64,000 bases of DNA from Pseudovirgaria hyperparasitica (lineage: Eukaryota > Ascomycota > Dothideomycetes > Acrospermales > Acrospermaceae): positions 62,001 to 126,000 of the forward strand of contig NW_022985552.1 of NCBI RefSeq assembly GCF_010093815.1, written 5' to 3'. A program made the translations under genes and the position numbers. Below are positions 24,868 to 36,140 of this stretch, piece by piece. Under the pieces are notes generated by a model that saw nothing but the letters and a program-made list of their open reading frames with translations, did not search any database and had not been told where the DNA came from. The stretch's first letter is position 1; each line of letters begins with the position of its first letter.

Positions 24868-27800
24868 CACAATGTTTGATAGCAGCATCATCCATCTCCA
24901 GATTTTTTTTTCATGCAGCCCGCTTCCTCAAGCTAGACAAGGGTTCTTGGGCATGAGAATGATTGAATTGTCTGGTAGGCCTTAGATCCATCGATAACGC
25001 CTAAGCGGCTGGCGGAGAATTTCTCAAACTACGCACCCGCGTCTTCGCGTCTTCGTGTCTTCGAGGGGGATCAAAGATGCGGAGAAGCTCTCTAGTCGAC
25101 CAGAATTGCAACCTCCCGGCATCTCATCTCATCGCATCTTGAACTACTACGCCAGGCGGGCAGGCACAGACGCACCGGCCCAGCGCATCATGGCACGATA
25201 GAGGAAGCGTCGCACTATCTGTGCTCGTCCGCCTCGCACACGACTCTGATCGATCAGTGAGGCCATGCGATCATACCTATCGAGTCTGTGGGGCGAATCG
25301 GCCAATATTTCATGGGTCAATTTTTTTACTCTCCTTTTCGCACCAGACCCTTCCGAGGTTGGTGACACTTCACGCGTCCACAACGGTGCTGAGCAGTCTG
25401 AACCTCATGCGAAGGAAGATCACGCTACTTCTCCCGTGGAGGAGCATGAGCATCACTTTTGCGAAGGATTAGCGACCCAGCTTTACTCTTGCACCGCACC
25501 ACTAAGGTGTCGCTGTATTCGAATGTCACCACATGTCGTCTTTCCATTAAACTTTAACGGCCGACGGGTAAGAGGCTCGTCGGGCACGAGAGACGCGTCC
25601 ACAAGGTTCAGGGTCACAACACGTTCTGCAGAGGATTCGCTGCGCGAAGTCTCAATGCTATCGAAAATATGCAGTGTCATTTGCTGACATCTCCTTATCT
25701 CAGGAGAACAATAAAGTATCGGCTCTAAGTTCTCAGAACTGACTTACCACGCAGACAACATGGCTACCATTGCCTTGCGATGCACTCTAATCTGGCATAT
25801 AACAAAACCCGTCCTTTTTGACTGGCAGAAAAACTCTTATTGCCTAATCGACACGCACGGGTGCAGTCGGTCCTTCTTAAACCCTGGCCTGCGAGATGGC
25901 TACCACTGCCGGCAGGGGACCCTGTGTCAAAAAATAAGCTTCAGTCAGACCGTCCCGTCAACCTGGCCCTCACCAGGGTGAAAATGGGGCTCTCTGCTGT
26001 TCAGGTCGATAAAGAAACCATACAATCTCGTAAGAGGTGTTTCATCTACTACAACAAAACCTTTTACGCCGACATGACTACGAAAAACTATAACTGTCTG
26101 CTTCCTACGGACATCCCCATCTGTGGGTGTCCTGGTCTTTGGGTTGGTAATTGCAACATGCAACACGCCTACTATTCGCAGAACCGTATTCCTGGTGAAC
26201 ACAATCCTGCAGGATACAGACTCATGGTCGAACGAACCAACGTACTGCAGTTATCTCCGCATCTCCCCAATCATCTTACACCAGATACGGAAACTCTGAC
26301 TGCCGCTGTTACTACATAGTAGACACATTGTAGGATCACCACACTACGCACACCTCGACTACGGAACAGCTCCATACCGGTTGCCTGGGACAGTGCATCC
26401 TCACAAATCTCAAAAAACAACCAACATTGTCCAGTGGACCATGAATTCCTCTCCGGCGATCCCGTCGGCCAAGCTTCAGGTGAACCTCGGGACATCCAAG
26501 GGCACCTATGTAATTGCAATCATAACAACAGCCTCAGCTTTCAGCCACCAAACATCAAGCTCATCGAGAAGCTATAGCCATCATACCACCCCCAGATTTC
26601 CCTGCGTCTCCTAGAGAGAAAGCTATAGCCAGTCTGCCGTCCCAGCGATCCTGGCAGACGGAAAAGCCTAGATGTGCCATGCTCCGCCAACTTCTACTTC
26701 CTGTTGTTCGACTGCTTGCACATGTAAACAAATAATAAATACTCTGCGCACTGGGAGCGAGTCACTTGAAGATGATCCTGCCTGCGCTCCGTCTTGTGTC
26801 ACTTGTCGTGCTGTGCGCGCAAAGCTTGTTTTCCCGCTGCACAACTCGCACGGGGCTGAGCGTCCATTAGAAACGTGCAGGCTCATACAATTGATAATGC
26901 ATCATCATCGGTGTTTGTTATTATTGTTATTGTTTCCTCTTTCGAAAACTGCTGTTGCAGTATCATCTCGAGATGCGTTATCAGGACAAACAATTCTCAT
27001 CTTGCGCGCGCTGCTGATATTCATCACGTGTCCCGTTTAGCTTTCCATAGCGCCAACCAGACTTTCGTGTTCATCTCACCTCATTTACCAGTGTTCGCAT
27101 GGTGGACTTTTGAGGAGCAGCACACAAGCTTCCCTTACTCAAACTCAATTCAGTTCACGAGTGTGTATGCCTGTCAGGTACCATCTACTGTTGTTGCGCA
27201 TGTCACTTTCGCATTAAGCAATGACACTCATGGTCACCTTACAATGCTTACGTTATGACCATGTAGTTCGTTTATGATACTCCTAGCTAGAGCATTAGAG
27301 CCAAGGGATCATCTGACATTCTGACACGTTTGACAGTGACACTCGCGAAGACTCTTGGTGGGCTAAGCAAATACGTAGGATCACAGCACAAAGCAAGAAC
27401 AACTGCCGCTCTCCTGCACGCCAAACAGATATAGGGATCGTCGTCTCTCTTGTCGTAGGATCCGGTTCCGAGGCGTGGAAAAAAAACAAGGGCGTACCGG
27501 AAGGACTGTGCGCTGCGCCGCGCCCGGCCGCAGGCTAAGCTTCCAGGGTCAGTCAGCGCCCACGGTTGACCAAGGCGCGGCTGCAGAGATCGGCTGTTAG
27601 ATAACCGCTGTGAGATATGCATCTCGACAGCATCGTGAAAGGGCTGTGGATGGTGAATGCGGTATCTTGAGCTACTAGGCTACTACGTGCGAAGAGGCGG
27701 AAATGTTTGGGTCGTGTCTATTGCTTCTGGCTCCCTATCACGGTCGGTGCATGTAGCCAAGAATTGGCTCTCCAGTGTCAGCTGGGCAGCGTGAGCCATG

Positions 27801-27996
27801 GTACAGAGCCACTCGTGTTCTCTCTCGTGTTCGTATCGCGGACGAGGCGTCTGTAACACGGCAGGCACCGTTCTTGGAGGCCTTTGAAAGGTCCTGGAAT
27901 CACGGAGAAAAAGTGATCGTGGCTAGAAGCAGCAGGTAAACTATAAACCAGACTCTATTACGTTCGCATTTGAGGACGGAAGAGGAGGTTTGGTTT

Positions 27997-28372
27997 CTAG
28001 ACTAGTTGCCGCATCGGAGGAATTGCAGGGTCTTCGGAAGAGGGGGACATAGGGCCTTTGTATTTGGTTGAGTGGTTGCCGCGTGCCTCGCGGCGTCCGA
28101 GTCGAAAGTCTGGTTCACGGACAGGGGGTGAACGTGGACTCGGGAGCGGAGTCGGGTACCGTTGATTGAAGACACGGTCAAAGCCGTTGCGCTGGGGAGA
28201 TTTCTTCGGAACAGAGTGCGGAGAGATGTCTCCATCGCTATAGGTTTCTCCGGATAGCCATTCTGAGAACAGATGGGCATCGGCTGCAAATTTTGGCTCG
28301 ACTACTGAGTCTTCTAGATCGTTCGTGTGGGATTTGCCGTTCGATGTACGGTAATCGTTCTTAACACAATGA

Positions 28373-28431
<59 letters not shown>

Positions 28432-28521
28432 GGCGTTCAAGGTGTAGAGAAGATGTAATCGAAACTGTGGAGATGTGCAATAGCGAACATGCTGCTCTGT
28501 CGGCGCTGAATTGGCAGTCAT
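27997..28521 (-). CDS. Hypothetical protein with an Arg-Glu dipeptide run
   Basis: One open frame of 174 codons with a true ATG at 28521. A (GA)n microsatellite inside it is read as alternating Arg-Glu for about 18 residues. The part after the run (NDYRTSNGKSHTNDLEDS, then PTPLPSPRSPPVREPDF) is polar and Pro/Ser-rich, like a disordered domain. Other minus-strand open stretches lie just upstream (28640-28800) and could be earlier exons, but I could not join them. The frame may be chance and no family is recognised. Confidence 0.3.
28375..28425. repeat. (TC)n microsatellite, about 25 units
   Basis: An uninterrupted dinucleotide run of about 51 bp. If the minus-strand frame over it is translated, it encodes alternating Arg-Glu. 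Confidence 0.95.
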
Positions 28522-29107
28522 TCAGTGAGAGAAAGATGAAGAGTCAGTCTAGGCTGGACACAGAGGTGATAACAGCAGAACGGTCGAAGACATGGGTATA
28601 TGTCGTGACTACCAATTTGCATGTGCTGGAGCTTGTCTGATTCACCCAACTGACCTTTTTGAAGCGAAACGATGAGCTTCGGTCGGCGGCTGCAAGAGTC
28701 GCACGTCGGTCGATCGTCCAAAGATGATACCAAGGTGAGACAGGGGCCAAGACGTGCACCTGCGGCTGCGGGCGAGCCTATCCGGGTGTTTGCCCACATC
28801 GCTCGCTCGACGAAACCCTGGGAAAAACAGGATGACCTTTAATCTTAGATGCATAGTGGACTTGACCATCATTAGGCATCCTATACCGCGATAATGAGAT
28901 GGTCTTTCGGCGGCTTAGATCAGAACAAAGCTTGGTATTCGGATATGTTTTTCGAAGCAACAAACGACTTCGATTATAATGTTTGGGCGAGAGTCAACAA
29001 CGTTGCGTGATACCACTATTAATTAGTGGACCATGGCGATTCCCTGAAGATACTTGAGTCGCACAAACAAAGCCGTGCTGGCGTCTTCGATATTGACAAC
29101 TTAGATA

Positions 29108-29521
29108 CTATTTACACGCCCATAGCCTCCAGATGCTGGTCGACGATCTGTACCGGTGGACAGTTCTTGAGTGACGTCGAGACTCTAGACTACTCCGTGT
29201 GGCGTTCCGTAATGCTCTCATGAACGTGGAGACATGGTCAAAGCCAAGAATATTGAAGTCTGAAGACCTTGCCACATAGAGAGGCTTCTTGCAGGATTTG
29301 TCCTTAAAGACCCCACTGGACCGGGCAGCGTTTAGTGGCCCTGCATATGTCTGATATGCATAGAAGAGGACTTCTTTTGACAAACGACACTCAAAACGCA
29401 TGAATATGAGCTCCCAATCTGAAGAGCCGATGCATCGTCGAGACAGGCGAGCTGTCAGGTCGATGATGAGCTTTGGGATGGGTGTGTGTTGTGGCGGATG
29501 CTTGATGCAACGTCTAAGACT
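29108..29521 (-). CDS. Possible exon(s) of an unrecognised gene
   Basis: A minus-strand frame stays open from a CTTGCAG acceptor (exon from 29521) to 29108 and reads protein-like: RRCIKHPPQHTPIPKLIIDL, SSDWELIFMRFECRLSKEVL, SDFNILGFDHVSTFMRAL. A further coding-like stretch at about 29600-29660 (RYRFDAEMGLRLTEFE before GTAAGC) could be the preceding exon, but the phases do not match cleanly. It may be a real gene with another splice pattern or a decaying one. No start codon or family identified. Confidence 0.25.
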   Translation of the reverse strand, partial: SLRRCIKHPPQHTPIPKLIIDLTARLSRRCIGSSDWELIFMRFECRLSKEVLFYAYQTYAGPLNAARSSGVFKDKSCKKPLYVARSSDFNILGFDHVSTFMRALRNATRSSLESRRHSRTVHRYRSSTSIWRLWACK

Positions 29522-30130
29522 GCAAGGAAATGAGTGCTCATTGGCGAGGACACGGCTGAACGTCGGAGAGGCATTTGGGCACTTTTGATTGGTTATAACT
29601 GCTTACTCTCAAACTCCGTGAGTCTCAGGCCCATCTCAGCATCAAACCGATACCGTTTCCATACACAACACCTGGAAAGTTCTGCTGCCGACCTGCCTTG
29701 CTCAGATAGGCGTAGTCATCTCACTCCGAGCGGCTCTGGTACGACTAACGGTTGTTCTGTGTATCAATGTCTTAACGATCCTCATGAAATGGTAGCTGAG
29801 ACAATATGGCCCTCACATCGGGTTTCATAGGCCAAGCATCGGCTTGGGGTGCTATAGAGGTGTGTAGAACGTCAAGTATCGCCAAGGTAAACTTAAGTAG
29901 GTCGGCTGCCTATTACAAGAGCTTCTGTTTTTCATTCTCTTTTTCAACGGTCAATTCGAAGGACTTCCTCCGTCGGCGGTCACATTCCTTTCCTTGCTTG
30001 ATCTTCTTCTTCGATCAGATTGCGTTGAACGTGTCTGTGTCTGATACTTGTATAATCCCCCGCTAGCCGGAAATACCTTCGTTTTTGACCATTCTTCCTG
30101 CTGTTACTCGTCATCTCTTGCGCCGGCATC
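29522..30130. other. Upstream region of the repeat-tailed secreted protein gene
   Basis: Includes the short coding-like hint at 29600-29660 on the minus strand. The rest is taken as promoter of the plus-strand gene at 30131. No other structure seen. Confidence 0.4.
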
Positions 30131-31684
30131 ATGCAGTTCACGACAGCAATTTCTCTTATACTTCTGACGGTCAGCGTCGCTGCCCAGGATAGGGGCGGAA
30201 ATGGCAACAACAATGTATGTTACATCGAGTGAAACGAGGAAGAATGATTGTAGTAACGTGCTCAAACGGCAGAATAATAACCAGAATAACCAGAACAACC
30301 AAAACAACCAAAACAACAACAACAATAATAATAACAATAACAATAACAATAACCAAGGCAATGGAAATGCACTTCTCCTACTGGCCGACAACGTACAAGA
30401 TGCTAGTAACAGCGGAGGTGTCGGAGCCGAAGACGGCCAGGCTGATTCACAAACGTCAGTACTCCGTATTCAGAGAAACCTTAACTTCTTCACCACTAAC
30501 AGCAAGCAGTGACCCAGCGAACTTCATCAACGTATGTACTGGAAAAACCAAGACAAACGGCCAGCAAGTCCAGGGAGGCTCTTGTAATGGAATTCGTACG
30601 TTAAAGGCAATCTGATATATGGGCTTTGCTGACTTCTATAAAGCCATGGGAGATATACCGTCCACCGCGAACATGGTTTCAGGCGTCATCGTCAGCCCTC
30701 AGAATGGAGAGGATATTGCCGCAGACACAGACATTACATTCTCCGCACAAATCCAGGGCCTCGTGCCAGGCTCTTTCACAAACCCTGACGATACATACTA
30801 TGCTGCTCCACAAGCTCTTCAGGGTGGTAAGATAGTCGGTCACACTCATATCACGGTTCAAGACCTCGGGAACGATGCAAACCCGCAGACACCTCCAGAT
30901 CCGACAAAGTTTGCTTTCTTCAAGGGTATCAATGATGAGGGTAATGGCAACGGTCTTCTGAGTGCCACTGCTGTTGGCGGTCTCCCTGCTGGCAACTACC
31001 GTGCATGTACCATGACATCGGCGTCTAACCATCAAGTACGTGCCCAAATACCGCGCTGCCTTATGCTCCATATTGACTATAATTTAGGCTGTTATCATGC
31101 CAGTCGCCCAAAGAGGCTCTCAGGACGATTGCATTCGTTTCAGCGTTGGAGGCGCCAATGCTGGTAACAATAATAACAACAATGGTCAAAATGCAAACAA
31201 TGGCCAGAATGCAAACAACGGTCAAAATGGTAACAACAACGATCAAAATGCAAACAACAACGGTCAGAATGGAAACAACAACGGCCAAAACGCGAACGAT
31301 GGTCAGAATGCAGACCAAGGCCAGAATGCAGACCAGGGCCAAAATGCAGACCAGGGCCAAAATGCAGACCAAGGCCAGAATGCAGACCAAGGACAGAATG
31401 CAGATCAGGGCCAGAATGCAGACCAAGGTCAGAATGGAGGCCAAGGCCAAAATGGAGACCAAGGTCAGAATGGAGACCAAGGTCAGAATGCAGATGGCGG
31501 CCAAAACGCAGGTGATGGCCAGAACGCAAACCAAGGTCAGAACGTGAACAATGGGCAGAACAATAATGCTCAAAACCAAACAGGTCAAGGTCAAGGTCAA
31601 GACAATGGCTTTGGCGGCAACCGCTTCGGACGCGGACGCGGTCGTGGACGCGGGAGATTCTCCACTCGTCGATTCATCGCATAA
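30131..31684 (+). CDS. Secreted fungal protein with conserved core and long Asn/Gln/Gly repeat tail
   Basis: Five exons: 30131-30214, 30273-30454, 30510-30595, 30644-31035 and 31088-31684, giving 446 residues. The start MQFTTAISLILLTVSVAAQD is a clear signal peptide. Next comes an Asn/Gln-rich linker read from AAT/AAC/CAG codons. The conserved core begins TDPANFINVCTGKTKTNGQQ and continues with VQGGSCNGIPMGDIPSTANM, SFTNPDDTYYAAPQ, VGHTHITVQDLG, FAFFKGIND, LPAGNYRACTMTSASNHQ and MPVAQRGSQDDCIRFSV. From memory, such cores occur in a widespread ascomycete secreted family often mislabelled as ribosomal protein S17. The roughly 170-residue tail repeats (N-A-D-Q-G-Q) and ends in GRGRGRGRGRF. Function is unknown. 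A cell-wall, matrix or surface role is inferred from the signal peptide and composition. Confidence 0.82.
30273..30357. repeat. AAC/AAT/CAG trinucleotide-rich tract in coding sequence
   Basis: Imperfect AAT/AAC/CAG/CAA codons encode an Asn/Gln run of about 27 residues directly after the first intron of the secreted protein gene. Confidence 0.85.
31307..31432. repeat. 18-bp coding minisatellite, seven units
   Basis: Seven consecutive 18-bp units each encode Asn-Ala-Asp-Gln-Gly-Gln, with only silent or near-silent differences between copies. Diverged units (NGGQGQ, NGDQGQ, NADGGQ, NANQGQ) continue to about 31560. Confidence 0.92.
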
Positions 31685-32490
31685 GCGGAGAGGAATACCG
31701 AGTGACCGGTGGGAGCTACTGTTAATGAGAGCAGGAGCCATATTTGAAAAAGGTTGTTGAGATAGAATCGAAGGGGTTACATATGTCATGGGATCGCATG
31801 GGGAAAGCGGCGGAATGCTTGCATGAAAGCATTGTTTCTGGGCCATGCTCTTGGCATTGTCTGTGGTCTGTCCCACTGACAATGTATGTATGAATACAAT
31901 GAACACAATGTAGCTGTATATACCAAGTCCGGGTGCATCTTAAGTGACAATGCTGTTGAGACTTGGGTCGATCTTTACGTGAGACTTTGTGCTCTGAGCG
32001 TAGCGCTGGTCAACAAGGGGATGATGATACGGAATGGGTAATTGCAACATTGCAACAATTCGGCCGTCCAAGCACGTACTTCCACTCCAAATGGCTGATC
32101 CTTGAAATCTCTTTCGACTCCTTTGTGTACTGGGAGCCTCGACCATATTTACACTGATCTGACAAATTCAACTTCCCAGCTTTGAGGACCTCCGTCTATC
32201 AGATCATTCGACTCTGTCATATTTCACTGAATGCTGATATACGACTAGCAAGACACTTTCAGAATTTTCTCTATCTAAACTTCCCATGATGTTCTGTGCG
32301 ACTTTTGGATTGGCAAGCTCGTTCCTGGCGTGGAGAATCATGTATCATATTTCTAGCTTAGCTCAAGTATTTCATAAAGGCATTCTATAAAATTGCTTTG
32401 CACAGTATACTGGCAGTGGGCAAAGGTCACAAGATGAGGCGTATTTACAGTGGCTTTAGTATGTGTATCATGGTAACATGGACTACCAAG
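31685..32490. other. Intergenic, convergent 3' flanks
   Basis: Lies between the ends of the secreted protein gene (plus) and SGD1 (minus). Short frames antisense to the secreted gene's tail are repeat shadows. Nothing else seen. Confidence 0.5.
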
Positions 32491-35176
32491 TCACTGCTCC
32501 TCTACGGCTTCCTCACTTGCCCCTGCTAGCACCTTCCCAATAATATCACAGCCCTTCCTAATGGCTCCTCTCTCCTTCCTTCCACTCACAATCTCTCCTT
32601 TCCGAACCACCTCACCCACGAAATACTGCAATCCACTCGCCAGGCCTGGCGTCTGCCTAACCTCCGTAAAGACTTCCTTCAACACCTTATGTTCCCCAGT
32701 CTTCTCTTTACCAATTTTCGCTGCCTCTTGAATGACGGTCACGAGAAGTACTTCTACAAACGAACTTAGCTTCGGCTCCAAGTACGGGAATTCGATAGTT
32801 TTAAGACATGTCAAGGGCAGTGCTTGTGTGGCAATCAGCGAGCCGTATGTCTTAGCGAAGTTCACAATCCGTGGCATGTCAAGCACATCACCACCTTCAT
32901 CGGCTTCAGCATCGTCATGATCATCTTCGTCCACACTCATTCTCTTCACCAAGTCCCACAGCGCAAACTGAAACGCCATACGTATGCGATGCGTAGCACA
33001 GAGTTTTCGCGCGACGATAGTGTAGAACGGGTTGTAGGCTGTCTCCCCTCCCGCGCACGCGAGAAGTACGCGAGGAATCTCGGGCTCTTGGGCACGCTTG
33101 AGACGTAGCTTAAGCAGACGCGTGTGTGCATCTTTGTAGTCTGCGGCGGACATTATAGACGTGAAGATGGCACGGCGAATGGATGTGTTCATGCGCAGGG
33201 CGCGGGCGAGAGTTGGGAGGTCGGATGGGGTTGTATCGCAATCAGTTGTGGTCAGGTCGGCGGGAAGATCGAGTGTCAATGGCTTGGTTTTAGATTTGGA
33301 AGATGATGACAGGGTATCTTCGGTTGAGGTGGATGTGGGAGTAGCCGCGCTGTCATTCCCCTTCCAGCTTGCGCCAACAAGCCACCATTTGCCCTTCTTG
33401 TCTGTGTTGCGTATATCTGACAAGCCGATGCGGAGCGGCTCAGTGGCTTTGATAGACCTTGTGTTAAGTGCGCCAAGTTGTTTCTTCATGCGTGTAGTGT
33501 GTTCTGCGGTGATGCTGGAGGCTGTTAGGCCGGTCTTCATGCGATTATTTTTGAGATTGTTGATGGTCTCGATCATGAACTTTGTCCGTACGGGTAAATT
33601 GGCTTCCCCGGCTTCCGACACTGATTTTTGAAGTAGGAGAACAATATGTTTCAGCGCTGAGGGGTCGTCTTGTCGGAGCTGATGGCCCGACAGCTTGACC
33701 ATGCGCAGTATAAGCTCGGTATGGAGGTCAGTAAGCTGGGAGAGAAAATCCCGGAGATAGTCGAAAATGATGTTGCTGCCAATCACTTGAAAATTATAAA
33801 GCTCCGACATGAGTGAAATAAGATTGGAAGGTTCTTTCCCTGTCTCGGGAGTATTGGCGTTGTTTCGGTAGGACTTATCAAATTCGGCAACGAGTCTTTC
33901 CACGAGCTGTGCTCCAAAATCCGTACCGACGACTTTGTATACAGCTGTGATGAAGCCAGCATGAAGAATTAGGAAGGTATCATTGAGAGTGGTGCGATCG
34001 CATATAAGTGTAAGTAGGAGATCGATGAGCGTGGTGGTAACATATTGCCGCGCATTGTTGAGGTATACGTTCTCGATGTCTTTGAGAATCGTAGGGAGGT
34101 TGGCTTCAGAAAGACGGTTCAGTAGACCTTGAACTTGGCGACGAAGCTGGGTAAGGGACTCTGCCTCGGACGAAGGAGGTTTGCGTAGAGAAGGGGGAAC
34201 ATATTTCTCTGACGAGAGAGTGGCGGAGACTTGTACGGGTGCAACATAAGGGTTTTCTCGTGGTTTTCGTTGGGCCTCAGGTTCATCTGATGTCTCTGAA
34301 TCAAAGCCTGAAAAGTCGTCATCCACAGCGCTATCTTCAAGCTGTTCTTCTGTGTCAGGCTCTTCTGAGCTGTGCTCAGAGTCAATGGATTCGTCCGAAT
34401 CAGCCTCCTCTTCGAACTTGGACTTTTTTGCTTTAATCTTAGCATTTACCTTGCGCTTCTTCTTCTCAGATTCAGCTTTTCGTCTCTTGCTGGCGAGCCA
34501 TTCCTCGTCTTCAGTGCTGCGCTTTCTCTTCGAAGGCTGGGTGTCGCTGTCGCTACCACCGAGTCCTTCTAGAATAAAGTCGAGCCCATCGTCATCTTCC
34601 CCATTCTGTGCCTTCTTCCCTCTGTTCCCAAGTTTTCTCTCAAGGGCAGCAATTTCAGCATCCTCCTCTTCCAGTCGCCGCTTCGTCGAGTTTGGTATGT
34701 CCGGACGAGAAACCACTTTCTCGCATTCGGACTCCGACTCCGACTCCGACTCTGACCTGGATCCTGTTGACCGCGTACTACCTTCCTCCTGCTCTGTCTC
34801 ATCTTCGCTATCAGTATGTCGTGTTGGAGCTTTCGTGATCTTCAGTATTGATTTAGGTTTGCTATTCGTCGCTACATGTGGAGGATTTCGGACTCGAGGA
34901 GGTGCATCGTCTAGGGATGACTCCTCTTCTGGGCTGGCAAATCTTTTTGGCGTGGGCTTTGGTAGCCTCTTAATTTGTTTCTTCTGCACACGTTCTGCTT
35001 GCCGTTTTGCCTTACGTCCGTTTGCTCCTTGGTAATTTTGCCTATTACGACCTGAACCAGCAAAGACTATAAACAGTCAATAAACATTCACGATAATTGA
35101 TCAGTACCATCACACCTCCGACTTGTTGCAAAAGCTCTGCCGGCAGCTTAGGGCCGTCAAATTGGCGTTGGCGCAT
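32491..35176 (-). CDS. SGD1: Sgd1/Nom1-like nucleolar protein with MIF4G and MA3 domains
   Basis: Needed for small-subunit ribosome maturation; Nom1 also binds eIF4A-type helicases in the nucleolus. Two exons: 35176-35116 (MRQRQFDGPKLPAELLQQVG) and 35066-32491, joined by a 49-bp GTGTGA…TATAG intron, giving 878 residues. A GTACTG donor slightly downstream would break the frame, which is why the weaker donor was chosen. The N-terminal 260 residues are charged, with a Ser-Glu run (RSESESESESECE) and Lys-rich patches as in nucleolar proteins. The MIF4G domain spans about 270-480 (LRRQVQGLLNRLSEANLPTI…LNDTFLILHAGFITAVYK). The MA3 domain lies around 620-760 (MNTSIRRAIFTSIMSAADYK). The start shares a short divergent promoter with SRP14. 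Confidence 0.92.
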
Positions 35177-35350
35177 TGCGATGTGAAGTGTCAAAAGGTC
35201 TCAGAAAAAAGTTCGGAGGTCTCGCCCAACTCCGCAAGCGACTCCCTCATTCCGCCCCACCAACCGACCGCCTCTGACGATAGTAGCAGCCAACGCGTAC
35301 AGATCTAGTGCAGCACTTTGACCTTGGTGTGAGCACGATCAGTTGAGAGT
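35177..35350. promoter_or_regulatory. Short divergent promoter between SGD1 and SRP14
   Basis: Only 174 bp separate the two start codons. Both products support the translation machinery, and their core promoters must lie back to back or overlap. No specific motif was identified. Confidence 0.6.
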
Positions 35351-35897
35351 ATGGCGAGCATACATATGAGTAATGAAGAGGTGTGGAAGTCTAGCGTGAT
35401 AGTCCATCTTGCAACAGTGCTGATCCAAGACAGTTCTTCACGAGACTGGCAGAGCTCTTCGATTCGAGACGTAATAAAGGGCATGGCACAGTCTTCCTGA
35501 CACAAAAGCGCTGTATGTACTGAACGTGATATGTGTAATGGATGAAGTCTAACACATCATAGTAACATACGCTTTCGACGACGAAACAGACTTTCCCCCA
35601 TCAGCCGAAAAGGTCAGCGATGACCCGCTATGGGACTTGCATCCGCCGCACCCTGTCCCGGTTCTCATTAGAGCAACAGATGGAGCATCTAAGGAAAAGA
35701 GAAGAGATCGAAAGAAAGATGACAAGGTCAAATTGTCAACGATAGTGCAACCAGATGCGCTGGACAGTTTCTATGTGCGGTATGCAGAGATTTGCAAGAC
35801 GGGAATGTCTGCATTGAAGAAGAGAGATCGAAGCAAGAGAAAGAAGGTGGCGAAGAAGAAGAAGGCCGGAGGTGTGGATGATGGCAACAAGGCATAA
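35351..35897 (+). CDS. SRP14: Signal recognition particle subunit SRP14
   Basis: Part of the SRP Alu domain that slows translation while ribosomes are brought to the ER. Three exons: 35351-35380, 35434-35512 and 35563-35897, giving 147 residues. Exon 2 reads FFTRLAELFDSRRNKGHGTV and exon 3 TYAFDD…DPLWDLHPPHPVPVLIRATDG, the SRP14 fold. The tail is Lys-rich (SKRKKVAKKKKAGG). Two in-frame ATGs (35351 and 35366) could start it; the first is chosen because fungal SRP14 usually has about ten residues before the FF motif. The tail converges on the DOPA-dioxygenase-like gene. Confidence 0.92.
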
Positions 35898-36140
35898 AAC
35901 TCTGAGGCATTCACAAACATCGCCAAAGCAAAGCGATGCATATCGTGCTAGCCTTGCTCGAAATGCAATACTGAAGTGCTTCGAGATAGTGCAAACTATT
36001 CACTTCGAGGAAAATGGTCGGAGATTATACATGGACGCCAAAAAGATTCTATGTATGACTCGCCCTAGCATATTGCCTGATATATAGGAGCTCTAATACC
36101 CGTCGAAACTAGTAAGCGGAAATGGCGAGCAGAACCACCA

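Larger units (their letters stand above)
22657..27996. other. 5.3-kb gene-poor interval
   Basis: Holds the upstream region of the gene at 21.1-22.7 kb, which includes purine/pyrimidine-skewed tracts around 23.0-23.4 kb and 23.85-23.92 kb. It also has a (GA)n run and a 20-bp tandem repeat, listed separately. Two weak coding hints lie here. One is a 160-codon plus-strand frame at 25840-26319 whose second half is Cys-rich (CFIYYNKTFY, ICGCPGLWVGNCNMQH). The other is a leader-like stretch beginning MHHHRCLLLLLLFPLSKTAV near 26900. Neither has convincing splice partners or family likeness, so I do not call them genes. Confidence 0.45.

Noticed and set aside
26672-27258. Small secreted protein starting MHHHRCLLLLLLF
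   Set aside because: The leader-like stretch comes from CAT and TTATTG runs, and the following frame could not be joined with good splice sites.
31061-31906. 281-codon minus-strand gene antisense to the repeat tail
   Set aside because: It is a mirror of the coding minisatellite (repeating Ile/Leu/Val units) with no independent support.
34352-35035. 227-codon plus-strand frame
   Set aside because: It is antisense to the charged N-terminal part of SGD1.
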